Below are positions 35,381 through 46,600 of a stretch of 64,000 bases of DNA, piece after piece; the first letter of the stretch is position 1; each line of letters begins with the position of its first letter. Source of the DNA: Ligula intestinalis (Eukaryota; Platyhelminthes; Cestoda; Diphyllobothriidea; Diphyllobothriidae). The stretch spans positions 9,583,375 through 9,647,374 of the forward strand of contig JAYGXS010000007.1 in NCBI GenBank assembly GCA_036362985.1. Direction: 5' to 3'. The notes beneath the pieces are model-generated. The model saw nothing but the letters and a program-made list of their open reading frames with translations, was not told where the DNA came from and did no database searches. The position numbers were made by a program, and so were the translations under genes.

Positions 35381-35582
35381 TTGGTGTTCCCTCGATATCT
35401 TACTCATATTCTATCATCTGTACTCAACGCTTGCGACATTACGAATAGCTATTGTCTTCAGTTTATCTTAAATATCCAACAACCTTCCTACGTCACATTC
35501 GCCAAGGCGAATATATATACTGGCAAACTAATTGCAGCAGATATAAACAAGGCGGACTCACTCAAAATTACTGCGATCGGGA

Positions 35583-36085
35583 ATGGTGATCCATTTAGAT
35601 GCACTCGTTCTCCAACCTCTAGGCGGACAAAAACAGTTTCATGAAAACTCGGCCTCTGCACTTCCGACTACCCGGGCTCACACGGGTGCCATCCTCGAAA
35701 CCACAAGTATTACCCTCTGGGCCGTGACTGTATCCATTCGTCGTTTTCATCAATCTCAGAGTCCAGGACCAGAGGGCATCCCAGTTAACCTTCTAGAAGC
35801 TGCAGCGAATAGTATTTTTCCGTCTATTCTGTGTAACATATTTAATCTTGCTCTTGAAGGCAAAACCTTTCCTTTGTTATGGAAGGAATTGCAAATGCTG
35901 CCTATTCTCAAGCACGACCGTTCGACGTCTTTTGACGACTTTAGGCCAATAAATACACTCCGTGCAGCCTAGAAAATCTTGGAGACCTTGATGAAATACA
36001 AAATGATGCGTCATCTGACAGATAACAACCTACTTATTGCGGCCCAGCCTTGGTTCCTCGCAAAAAGATCCTGTTTGCTTACGGT
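35583..36085 (+). mobile_element. CR1-like RT N-terminal fragment (LINE-C or relative)
   Basis: The frame reads QSPGPEGIPVNLLEAAANSI, FPLLWKELQMLPILKHDRST and FDDFRPINTLRAA. After one stop it continues KILETLMKYKMMRHLTDNNL and AQPWFLAKRSC, the standard first RT blocks. At about 36085 the protein changes abruptly to LINE-A ORF1, so LINE-A copy 5 probably inserted here or a deletion joined the two. Confidence 0.75.
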
Positions 36086-36742
36086 TCTCAGTACCATATT
36101 TGATGGAAATGTCTCTTCGCTCACTTCTCAGCAATGTAAGAAATTAGAGCCCTTCATCAATTTGGTGTCTACTGAGACCTGTGACCGGCAAAAAAGAAGT
36201 TATAATTTTCTTTTAAAGAATTACCCAAAAAGTAAAATTCCGCTAGACGTCGCCTGTCAATTCCTTTACTCGTGTGGCTTTAACTTTAAGGTCGCAGAAG
36301 CTAAAAGATTGTCCTCTCGAAGCAAAAATCCGCCGATTTTGGTAAAACGTTTTTCGGCGATAGAAGTTGACAACCTATTCTCACAGCATGAACGTTCATC
36401 TCAATACCTAAAAAAACATAAGCTTTTTATATGTAGGGATAAAACCCCCATGGAACGTAGGATTTCGCCTTCATCTGCAAAAACTATGCCCACTCCTACC
36501 CCTACTATTCCAAATGTGGTATCTGAGGTCGACGCAAGTTCACGTCCCTCCGGATCAGCGACAACGTTAAGTTCACCCGAAAGCTCACTCGCAGTCCTTA
36601 CTCCTGAGGCCGACGCAAGTTCACGTCCCTCCGGATCAGGGACAACGATAATTTCACCCGAAACCTCACCCGCAATCCTTACTCCTGGCTCGAGTGAAAT
36701 TCCGTCGCCTTCTGAGCGAACCTCGCCTGCTAAAGAGGCTTA
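36086..36742 (+). mobile_element. LINE-A copy 5: ORF1, nearly intact
   Basis: An open frame of about 218 codons. Its first part aligns with the fragments at 9.4-9.9 kb: QCKKLEPFINLVSTETCDRQ, AEAKRLSSRSKNPPILVKRF, SAIEVDNLFSQ and FICRDKTPMERR. The second part is a Ser/Thr/Pro-rich tail with two tandem copies of about 34 residues (EVDASSRPSGSATT... and EADASSRPSGSGTT...). The conserved basic segment is the likely RNA-binding part. No zinc knuckle or coiled coil is evident and I cannot name the domain. The frame ends at TAA 36740-36742. Confidence 0.7.
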
Positions 36743-36884
36743 ACCTAATAGACCTAAACGTGCCCCCCGTAAATCGAAGCCAATTGCAAAAATCAGTAAT
36801 TCACCTAATAATGGGAACAATACTAACATTTCAGTATCTACACCAGATGTAAACACTCATGTTTTTACTTTTCCAATCCCCAAA

Positions 36885-37745
36885 ATGGCCCACAATCCAC
36901 AATTAATTCACTCTAATAATACTATGAATAGCTTCTCGCAACCTTCAATGCCATTTTCGAACGCCTGTCCTCCGACAAATTATGCTGACACTTCAGCATC
37001 TATAGCAGATGTAAATACTCACGTTAGTTATTTTCCAAACCCGCAAATTGCCCAAAATCAACACATAATCAAAACTACTAATTATGATCATAGTCTTCCA
37101 TACCCATTTCGATCATTTTCAAACGTGCGTTTTCCGAAGAATTATGCTAACTCTTATCATAATCCTTTTTTACGACCGGCTCCTACTTTTCTTACTCCAC
37201 AAAACGGGCACCCTTTCCTCAATTTTCAAGCAAATCTGCCGCCATACAATAATCCTAATATATTTAACAATTACATTTCAGCTAATTGTAGACCACAGCA
37301 ATCTTTCTTTCCGCCTATTGTTTCTCCCATGCCAGTTCCCTTTCCGCCACCAAGTTTTCTATTTTTTATAAATACGGATGAACGTAACCTGCATCTCAGG
37401 GATACGCTCAGTATAATTTCTCTGAATGCAAGATCAGTTGTAAGTAAAATGACAGAGCTCAGAACAGTAGCTTTTGAGCTTTATCCAGATGTTATTTGTA
37501 TCACTGAATCTTGGGCTCACTCTCGTATCTCTGAGTCAACGCTCGCTATCGATAATTTTAGATTGTACCGACAAGACCGCATTGAAAAACGTGGCGGTGG
37601 TTGCCTTCTTCATATCAAATCATCTTTTGTACATTTCCCGTTTCATCTGAGCATTTCATCGTTTTCGGGATATGTTTGCTTGTGGAATTTATATTTTTCA
37701 GCGCCGGTACGGCACTATCTATACAAAGTTAATTTCAAAAAATAA
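36885..37745 (+). mobile_element. LINE-A copy 5: Asn/Pro-rich linker and endonuclease start
   Basis: A frame of 286 codons begins with an Asn-, Pro- and Phe-rich disordered stretch with repeated NYADTSASIADVNTHV-like pieces. From about residue 170 it becomes the endonuclease: LSIISLNARSVVSKMTELRT, PDVICITESWAHSRIS (catalytic Glu) and LYRQDRIEKRGGGCLLHI. Similarity is lost after SFSGYVC and the frame ends in unrelated AT-rich sequence. Here linker and endonuclease share one frame, which suggests that ORF2 of the family starts with the disordered region. Confidence 0.75.
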
Positions 37746-38148
37746 AAATTCAAAAATAATTTGACAATATGTGCAAGTAGATGTAGAAAATCGTAATAAT
37801 TTCAGCAGAAATTGTCCTTTTGGGGCAACACTTAGCAATGTTTTGCAGGTAATTTTGAACTAAAAACGAAAACTTATAGCAGTTAAAAAAAACTCTTACA
37901 GTGAAAATGGAGACAGTGTTCAACGGGCCTATATGTTCAAAAAGTGTGCAAGAGAAAAAAACTGCTTAGGGTGATAGTAGTAGAGCAGAAATAGGTGTGG
38001 GTGGTCTGATGAAGGTTAGTATTCAACGAAACTGCAGCATTTTAGACTGAGTACTTCCGCGTGGCTTCGGTTGATTCAGCGGTGGTTAATGGAAACATCT
38101 AGGTTCTCGGGGGACACGAGGCAGAGAGAATAGTTTCAAGCGGATCTC
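37746..38148. other. AT-rich junction between two LINE-A copies
   Basis: Non-coding sequence between the truncated plus-strand copy 5 and the 3' side of minus-strand copy 6. Neither terminal hairpin nor the standard LINE-A 3' UTR is visible. Confidence 0.4.
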
Positions 38149-39480
38149 CTAAATTCCCGATGGTCCTTTCTCGGGGTCATGGAGAAAGCTGCTCGGAAAA
38201 GATGACGAGAATAGAAGGTTAATAGAGTCAGTGTTAAGATAAATGTGCAGTCTCTGTTTGAAAGCAGACAGTCTAGTTAACGACCTAATTTCGATTGGCA
38301 AGTTATTCCAAAAAAAGCTATAGCTGGAAGCAAAAAACAAAGAGCGTTTACATGAGGAAGATGCAGGAGGGGGTATAACAAGTGCCGAGTTTCTTAGGTT
38401 GTAGGGACGGCTGACGGGGGTAATGACAGAAGTCCTGGGTAAATTTGTGCAATTATTAAGCCGAAAAAGGAGAAAAAAGCCTGCTTCCAATCTCCTGACC
38501 CAAAGGAACCTTAGTTTTGTTGATTGACATCTATTTGAGTAGCAAGTATTAGAAGCTGTCGGATACAGCAGTTTTCGTGTGAAATTTTTTTGAATTTGTT
38601 CAATTTTTGAACGACTACCTTCATTCATGAGACCGAAAAAGGGGCAACAGTATTCTATGATGGGGAGCACGAACATACGATAAAGTCTTAATTTCATTTC
38701 AGGAAGATAGAAATTATAAGAGATTAAGCCGCAAATCTGTGCGGCTTTGGCTGTTATTCTATCGGCGTGAGGAGAAAGGTCTAATTTATTGGTGTAGCTT
38801 AATCCTAGGTCCTTGATACTGGAACATTCAGTCATTGGGTAACCTTGAAAAATAACAGGTTGTGGCAGCCTTTCAGGCCCAAAGCACATGTATCGGCACC
38901 GAGAAGGTGAGAACTCCATCTGCCATGTTGTGCTCCACGCCGAAAGAGCGTGCAGATCAGAATGAATTTGTTCTAAGCATCTCGCGGCCGTAGAGTTAGA
39001 GAAGGAGTAAACACACTTGAGATCATCTGCATAAATATAAGATTGGGAGTGTTTAACACTCAATGAGATATCATTTATGCAAAGCAAAAAGAGCAGAGGA
39101 CCTAGCACGGTACCTTGAAGGAAACCACTCAAAATTGCGGTAGGATTAGAGTATGAGGATCCCACTTAAACCTTTTGTTGTCGATTTGAAAGATAAGATC
39201 TGATGACGTCAGTAAGAGGACTACGAAATCCTATAGCCTCTAGTTTGGCTAGGAGCCTCCTGTGAGGAACTTTATCAACTGCTTTACTGAGGTCAACATA
39301 GATAACTACCACAGATAGATGATCATTACGAAGAGAAGTAAGTAGATTTAGAAAAGACATGTGGCATGTTTCACAAGATCGGTCCGGTACAAAGCCATGC
39401 TGTGAGGAGCTGAGAATGTTATTATTCATGCAGAAATCTGTAATTTTTTTGGCAATTAGTTTTTCAAAGAGTTAAGCCAT
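38149..39480 (-). mobile_element. LINE-A copy 6: RT, one stop from open
   Basis: Frames 39429-39166 and 38165-39165 are in the same register and separated by a single TAA (39166-39168). They encode QHGFVPDRSCETCH, VVIYVDLSKAVDKVPHRRLL, GFLQGTVLGPLLFLLCINDI, SYIYADDLKCVYS (intact YADD), SSIKDLGLSYTNKLDLSPHA, FVLPIIEYCCPFFGLMNEGS and LRFLWVRRLEAGFFLLFRLN to the C-terminus. The FDLSKAFD block reads VDLSKAVD, keeping the first catalytic Asp. The N-terminal side runs into the gap at 39492. Confidence 0.9.
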
Positions 39481-39491
39481 AGAGGGCGTTT

Positions 39492-39591
39492 NNNNNNNNN
39501 NNNNNNNNNNNNNNNNNNNNNNNNNNNNNNNNNNNNNNNNNNNNNNNNNNNNNNNNNNNNNNNNNNNNNNNNNNNNNNNNNNNNNNNNNNN
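39492..39591. other. Assembly gap (100 N)
   Basis: A placeholder gap at the N-terminal side of LINE-A copy 6 RT. The missing endonuclease/ORF1 part of the copy may lie within it. Confidence 0.95.
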
Positions 39592-40025
39592 AATAAGCAA
39601 AGGAACCGCGTTCTTTGCCGAGTGAACCGACAAATCCTTTTTCGAAAATCGGTAAACACCTTACCGTTAAGGCACACCGAATCGTAACCTGCAAAGCCAG
39701 TACCAACAGTAAATGATCTCTGTCCCAACAAATTGTTGGCTTATTGTCTTAGATGATTAATTTTCATGTTTACGATCTTGGTGATCGATACAATAGGTTT
39801 TTTGAAACGGAAACTGATCACAGATTGCATTTAACTAGCGGGCATGCCTAAATAATAGTACTTAGATTTATATATTTGGAATAAGCAACTTCGTCCAACT
39901 TCTGTATTCAAGAAATCGAGTTAAAAGGAAAGACAAGGTCAATAATATTTTGGCACCAAACTCTGAGAGGTCTTTTGGTTAAAACATCACTACTACCCGA
40001 AGGCATAAAAAGCATATTAGTTCTC

Positions 40026-40144
40026 TCACCGTGTCTCAAGTAGTTGATGTAAATTATACTGGATATTACTATAAGCAAAGTGATAATTTCGAGTTTTCTC
40101 CAGTCGCCAGGACTTTGGCGTAGTTTCCCATTGTCTTCTACCAT
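40026..40144 (-). CDS. Possible first exon of a small membrane protein
   Basis: From ATG 40144 the minus strand encodes a polar start (VEDNGKLRQSPGDWRKLE) and one membrane segment (IITLLIVISSIIYINYL), then RHG. A strong donor GTGAGAG begins at about 40025. Without splicing the frame stays open to 39908 (78 residues). The ATG lies 68 bp from the divergent ATG of the coiled-coil gene at 40213, so the two could share a promoter. I recognise no family, and a chance open frame is possible. Confidence 0.35.
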
Positions 40145-40212
40145 TATGTCAGTCTATGCCTCTTTTCATTGTTTACCTTAAGCTACTGGACGGTCACTGA
40201 ATCCCCGCAACA

Positions 40213-40684
40213 ATGAACGGTATGCTAATGGAATCCAATGAAACAGCCGTAAAAAAGTCAACTCGAAGAAGGAAGCCCAAGACTAACTCCACACCTTCTA
40301 ACGACGCCCCTGCAGACAACTTCAATCCCGAACCTCCAGTTACTTCCTCTGCCTATCCTTCATCAATCGCCCCAACCACCCTCGAACGCTCCCTTGCCTC
40401 AATTTCCCACGTTAATGGGGGTCCCGATATTCCCTCGTTTACCATTCCTGCGTCGTCGTCCCTCAAGCAGAAGAAGAAGCCGAAGAAAAAGAAGAAGTCT
40501 GCCAATCACGCCGCCGCAGAAGGAGACACGGATGAGGATGAGAATCCCTGGATGCCCGTCAGCTCGAAGAAAACGAAGTTAACAAAATCCCAGAACAACA
40601 AGGAGGCTGTCGAACCAACAGCAGCGCCTATCGGTTCCGGAACCACCGACATGTCTGAAAAGAAGAAGCGGAAAAGGAGATCAG
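40213..40684 (+). CDS. Coiled-coil gene, exon 1
   Basis: Starts at ATG after an in-frame stop 12 bases upstream and ends ...GGAGATCAG before GTAGGG. It encodes about 157 residues with the poly-Lys cluster and the NPWMPVSSKKTK patch. It leaves one base for the next codon. Confidence 0.72.
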
Positions 40685-43600
40685 GTAGGGAAACTGATAT
40701 TTGTACACTGTATGTGTGCAGGCGTTGGTTGCTCATCAGAAATATTTTGTAAGCAGAGGAAAGTTGTAGTCTTAAGCTTCTCCGACCCTTTGTGGGTGGC
40801 GTACTAAGCCTCGTGTGACTGAAGATATGATCTTGGTTATTGGAGCTTATTTTGCGAGGAAATAAATTTGTCTATTTATTAAATGTAACCCATTTTTTAG
40901 CAGCCTAAGAGAGCAACTGTCGTGCTTTGCACTTTAAACATAGAATTACCGAGCCGCTACCTCGTACGCGTTCTTATTATTATTTGATAACTGACAAATT
41001 TAGATCACCACTACTACTATTAATAATCGTTTTTGATCATCGTCTGTAGTTTCAGTAGGTAATCTGGCCAGACAAGAGCTATTTGATCGAAATGCGTTCC
41101 AACCAAATCACCCAAAGTTTGGACCAAATCTGTTCTAGTTTTCTTTAACTTAATCGATCTCCTCAGCGGGTTCTTGCGCACACATGGTGGCTAACCGATG
41201 GCTGTCTTTCTTATTTGGTTTTTTTTCATTTACTGCACTATGTTGGCCAAATCCGTTTCCTTTCTCTTCTATGATTTATGTGAAGGTTCTAACTTTTTCG
41301 AAAGGCACTCACCTCGAGTTCGTCTTCACTCGCAACAGCCACACCATAGCGGCCCTTTAACAGGTTTCAGACAACCTGCAGAATGTGTCTAGACCACTTT
41401 AGCCTTGATGACTGGCGATATTATCGGAATTTTTAACTGTCTGCTTTTCAATGCAGAGCGGGTACACGAACGTACGCGTGATTAAATTTACAGCGAGCCT
41501 CGTAGCTCTATGGTAGGGCGTTGGCTGTGTGTGGATTCGACTCCCACCGGGGCCGCGAATTATCTGCAATTGGGTCAACTGAATTATTAACGTTTGATTG
41601 GCCGCGCTTTTTGCCCTCTAGTCCAGATTACAAGCTAATCTATTCTCTTTTGTGTAAAACCAAAACAGAAAAGAAGACGCTGCCAGCTCCGCCGGCAACG
41701 TCCTCTTCCTCCTCTGAGGAGGCCCCCCAACCGCAGCTGCAGCTGCAGCAGCAGCAGCAGCATGCTCCTTCACCGGTCGGTTCCAGCTCCGCAGCCTCTC
41801 CTCCTCCCCTTCCCCCCGCAGTCTCGGCAGCCGGTGACAGCGAGCCCGTGCGCCCCAAACAACAACAACAACAGCAACCACAACAGGTGAGTTCTGCTAT
41901 TCAGTCGAAACTTCAGCTTCCCTGGCAGGTTCCTGCCTTGCAAGCAAAAAAAAAGACAAAACACCAGGCTTATGCGATCAGACCTCTGCCTATGTAGTTT
42001 GGGTCCTAAATCGCGCAAGATACCGAACACAATCGTCGGAAAGGTGCGTTGATCTCGACCTGATGCTTGCTTATTTGAGGGTGTACAAAAAGGCAAGGTA
42101 TAGTACATGGCATGGGCAAAAAAACTGTTTGGAAGTAACCTGATAGCGGCGTGGTAAAAGAATAGATCTCTTTCGAATACCACGCAGCTATTGAGCTGAT
42201 AAATCGATAAGCAGGATATGGCTTTGTGAAAAAAAACACCTGAACATACTATGCGGATTCCCACGCACGGTAATTTGTCGCCTAAGCAACCCGGTGCCAA
42301 TGATGTCATAAAATCAATTTATTAGTGGCCGCCTCCACCTTCTGTTTTGGTGAACGCCCACATTTTCCGCCATTTCTGCGCAGAGAGCACACAGAGTTGG
42401 CTAAATGTTGAGTTTTTTTTCTTATTGCATACCCTTCCTACCCCTTCTGTGGCCAACCCCAAATCTGCCGAGCTAAAAAGAGGCAAAGTGGTTTAGGAAA
42501 TGCCTTTCCTAGGAATTTGCTCGTTTGATAGGATGCCCCACGTTTCGGGATTTAGGTATTCAAATCGCATTTCACATGTGCGCAGAAAAAAACATGAAAA
42601 GAAAGACACAGGTCTGGCCTAGACATAGAGAAGCATGTATCTTTTTTTAATTTCCTAAGAAATTAATTGGAAACTTGAAGTAGGTTAGTATAGTCAACAG
42701 TCCATAGGGTTGTACTGAAATTTATATTAATATTTGTCAACAGTAGCTTATTCAGGCCCACTCATTAATCCCTATTTACCTGCATTTTTCCTACGAAAGC
42801 GGGGATTATAGGGTTTTATAGGTGAGGAATTAGGACGCGCAGTGGAATGTACTTTGATAAATGCTAAATAAATTTTATTTTACTGTATTTAGAAGTGTTG
42901 TTGGTGTGTATCTGTAGATTTTCCTAATCTGTATTATCGTTTAAATTATTGCGGGGAAACCCGATTATAAAATTGAAGGTTTCTTGAATATCCCGAAGAA
43001 ACTAAAATGGTGGTTAGGAGGTCGTCTACTTCAACTTACCCGAGGCCCAACATACCGTTCTGGGGTTGAATTAGTATAGTCCGCGACGCGAAGCACCGCG
43101 CACACCTTTAATTTACACGCGGAACAACTTACTCCCTGCTGCCGCGGGAAGCAACTTCGACTACATTTTTTTCACTTTCCACTTACTTCTTAAAATTTCC
43201 TTCGCTGCCTATCCTATTTCCCCACCCCCCAAAAACTCTATGACTTCCGTTTTCAGGATAAAATGCTGAGACTAGGAGTATATGAACAACCTTAAGCAAA
43301 ATAAACAAAAAGGGAGTTAATTGTTTGATAGTAGGGCGCTCACCGCAGGCATTCGCACAACGACTTTTAGTATATAAACCGACAAAAACAAGCGGCAGAC
43401 CGGAATAGTCGTTTCTGGCGTATTAGCCGTCATCAGCCGGCCCCTCTTGCCTTCATCGATTCCATTTCAGTGTATTTTAAAAGTCGCTATGCGACTGCCT
43501 GTCAGGGCACAACTGGATGCGCACGTTGTGCCCTAATGAGATCGGTGTGCGCCCTGCTATTCCTGATCGCAACCGACAAAGACACTGGCCTCATGCCGGA

Positions 43601-46600
43601 TTGTTAGCAGGTCACACTCCATGACTAGGAAATAAAACAAGTACTCATAGTTTAGAAATACCAACTTTTTAAAGAAGCCTCGAATACCAAAAATATGCAA
43701 ATCGTAGTAAATTTGACTACTAAATGTAAACTGTACTCTTCAGGTGAAGTCATAACCTACTATTAAAAGAACCGTCCTTTCACCAGATTTCATTTAGTTG
43801 CAGATCTTCGGCGTTTTCAAGGTTTCTTCTATAAAGGTTGATTCTGTTCGACCTGTATATCAGGCACTTCGAAAAAAGGTATTTCTTAAAAGCAATTACC
43901 GAAAATGCGACTTTTAGGGTATTAATTATGATGAAGAAGGCCATCTTTATAAACTGCCGAATATATCCAAAAGCCAAGCAAAAGGAAGGTCTTCAGGCAA
44001 ACTAAAAGAGCGATCAGAATGGCCGTTTCTGGCTTATTAACTCTCATCAGCGAGCCATAACCAACCCCAGAAGTGGGACAACTAATAAGTCAAAAATGGC
44101 CACTCCGGTCCCCTTTGTCTTTGTTGGTTCCATATTATCAACAATACTTGCGAGCACCCTACAGTGAGCTCCAGGTCCCCTAAAGAAACATAAGTGCCCT
44201 TCTTCCATCATATTTCCGATCACAAACGGAAAAATAAATAACGAGCCCGTGGTGCAATGCCAGAGTGTTGCACTCGATGACCAAAGGTCGTGGGTTTGAA
44301 TCTCGGGTGATCCACACCTAGGATTGGGTATGGCTGGCTGATGATGGCTAATAAGCCAAAAGTGGCCATTCCGGTCTCCCTCGTCTTTGTCGGTGCCACC
44401 TTATCAACATACGTCTTTGTGCGATTGCCTGCGACAGAGACCAGGGAGACTCGAACGACCATTTCTGACTTATTAGCCGTCATCAGCTAACCATACCAAA
44501 CCCCAGGGTGGCCACTCTCGAGGTTTGAACCCGCGATCTTGTTAGTTAGAAGTCCAACCACTGCGCCACAGGCCCATTTTCCTGGCGGTTGCGATCCGGA
44601 ACAATAGCATCAGTGGATTAGTGCTCATCGATCGGTTTCGGGACGTTGACAGTGTATGTGGTTTACTTTTCAGGTCAATTCCCAATTGTGCCTGCACTAC
44701 AGGTCTGTTACTGACATCAGAGCCTCCCTATTTTGCAATTAATCCTTCCTAGATGCCAGTTTAAAGGTGCTCCCACAACTTAGGTAACACCTAAGACCAG
44801 TTTGTCCGTGAAGGTATCTTGTAGTTACGGCGATGTGCCAGTCTTGCTTTACAGACCTTTACTAATCGCCTCTCCTCTCCCCTCTCTTATGCCTACACAG
44901 CCTCGTCAAAAGTCCACTTCTCTGCGCTCCACGGAGACATCTGCAGCCCAACCTTCTCACACCAAACCTGCTGCTGCTACTTCTGTGAAGGCGGCTTCCT
45001 CCCAGAAGACTCTCCTGACCTACGCTCAGGAGCTGGAATTCCTGGTGGCCGAGGCACTGGGCTTGGAGGCCCTAGTCAACACCAGAACCCGTTTCACGGA
45101 GCTTGCCCTCCCCGACCTTTTTGCGCACTCTACAGCTCCGACTAGCCTATCAGCGGTAATATATAACATTTAGCCTGCTTGTAACCAAAAGTGCCCCCCC
45201 CACCGCTCTTCAAGTCCTAATACTTGTGGCCAATAGGTGCACTTAGGTTGAGGTTAGCCGACGATGGCTAATAATGCTTCTAATAATTAGCCCCTGCCAC
45301 CTCCTTTATAGCACAATGCTTCCTCTACTTGTAATCACGTCATTCGTTTCGGAAATGTATGGAGGACGCTTGCGTGCGTCTTGAAGCTTTTTTTCATTTC
45401 TCTTATGCAGTCAGAGCTGTAAGCATCGAAGTAGCGAGTAATCCCAAGCCCAGTTCCATATTTTCTATGAAGACTTGAAAAAAAGCCCTCGGAGCCCATG
45501 GTATTGAGTCTCTGTTACTCAAAGCAAGAATGGGTCGGGTTCCGTGTGACCACTACAGCAGATGGTTGTTGCGATGCAATTTTCAGTCTCATAAAAGCTG
45601 ATTGGATCAGATTGGAAGTAGGATTAGCACTCCTAGTGTAGGCACACTTATTCTGGCAGCAGTATCGTAGTTTTCATAGTTCAAACTGAATAGAGACTGC
45701 CACAGTCTCTTGGATAGAGCTAATTGAGAGGAAACCAAGGGGAGCCCTGTTGTGCTCCGGGCTTCAAGCATGTTATCACTGGGAACAGCATAATTCGAGG
45801 TTCACACTTCTTGTCGAGATTGAGGGGTCATTCGCCCAGCGCTGATTGTAATAGGCGCCACTTCTGGGTAATAATAGTGCCAGAAACAGTACTAACAGTC
45901 CTACTATTCAGCTACACTCCCAGTTAGTAGTAGTAGTAGAAGTAGCAGTAGTAGTAGCCGTACCAACCCTTATTTCCTTGAGTCTGTCTTGACACCTACT
46001 CAAGGTGAGTGAGGGTAAATAGTGCGATGGTAATAGCGCAAAAACCTACGGTCACTTAACACTAAGTTAGCTGGTGTCCTGGTCTGCATTGGAGAAAGCG
46101 GCCTACGCCTGAGCTCTTTGGGTCATCGTGACTGTGTCCTGTCACCAGTTCAAACGGATAAGGGTTTAGAATGAGGTAGACGGTTGCGCGTGTCCTTTCA
46201 GACTCCCGGCGCCGTCCCTGCTCTTGGACATTTGGTGGACAGCGTCGAAATCGATGGTCGAACTAGCATAATCATCACTGGACGTAAGAATGAGTCGGTT
46301 TCCGCGTGACCACTGTCGCAGATAGTAGTTGCGGTGTAATTTTCAGTTTCATCAAAACCGACTGGATCAGACGCTATGACCACAGTCGTACTAACTGTAT
46401 TTCTGAGGTCAAAAAGAAAATATGTAAAGAGTGATGGTCCAGAGTGTTTCTGTAAACCACATCTTCTCTCCGGAAGAATCACTTCTTTCAGTTTTGCGTC
46501 CAGCACGCGCAAGCATTGCTAGGGGGAGGAAGAAAACTGTTTATCGGCTCGCCCTAAGCTTGTCCGGATGGACAGTAGTGATGCCCTACGTGAAGGTTCG

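Noticed and set aside
39908..40144. N-terminal membrane anchor for the plus-strand coiled-coil protein
   Set aside because: The membrane segment is encoded on the opposite strand and cannot be part of that mRNA.
41770..42309. Minus-strand frame of 179 codons opposite exon 2
   Set aside because: Its Leu/Trp-rich stretch is the complement of the CAG/CAA repeats in exon 2, and the rest has no similarity.
44230..44300. tRNA genes at the B-box-like sequences (also near 355, 41530, 46930, 59560 and 60850)
   Set aside because: No acceptor-stem pairing and no convincing cloverleaf. Several share a common non-tRNA body, so they are SINE heads.
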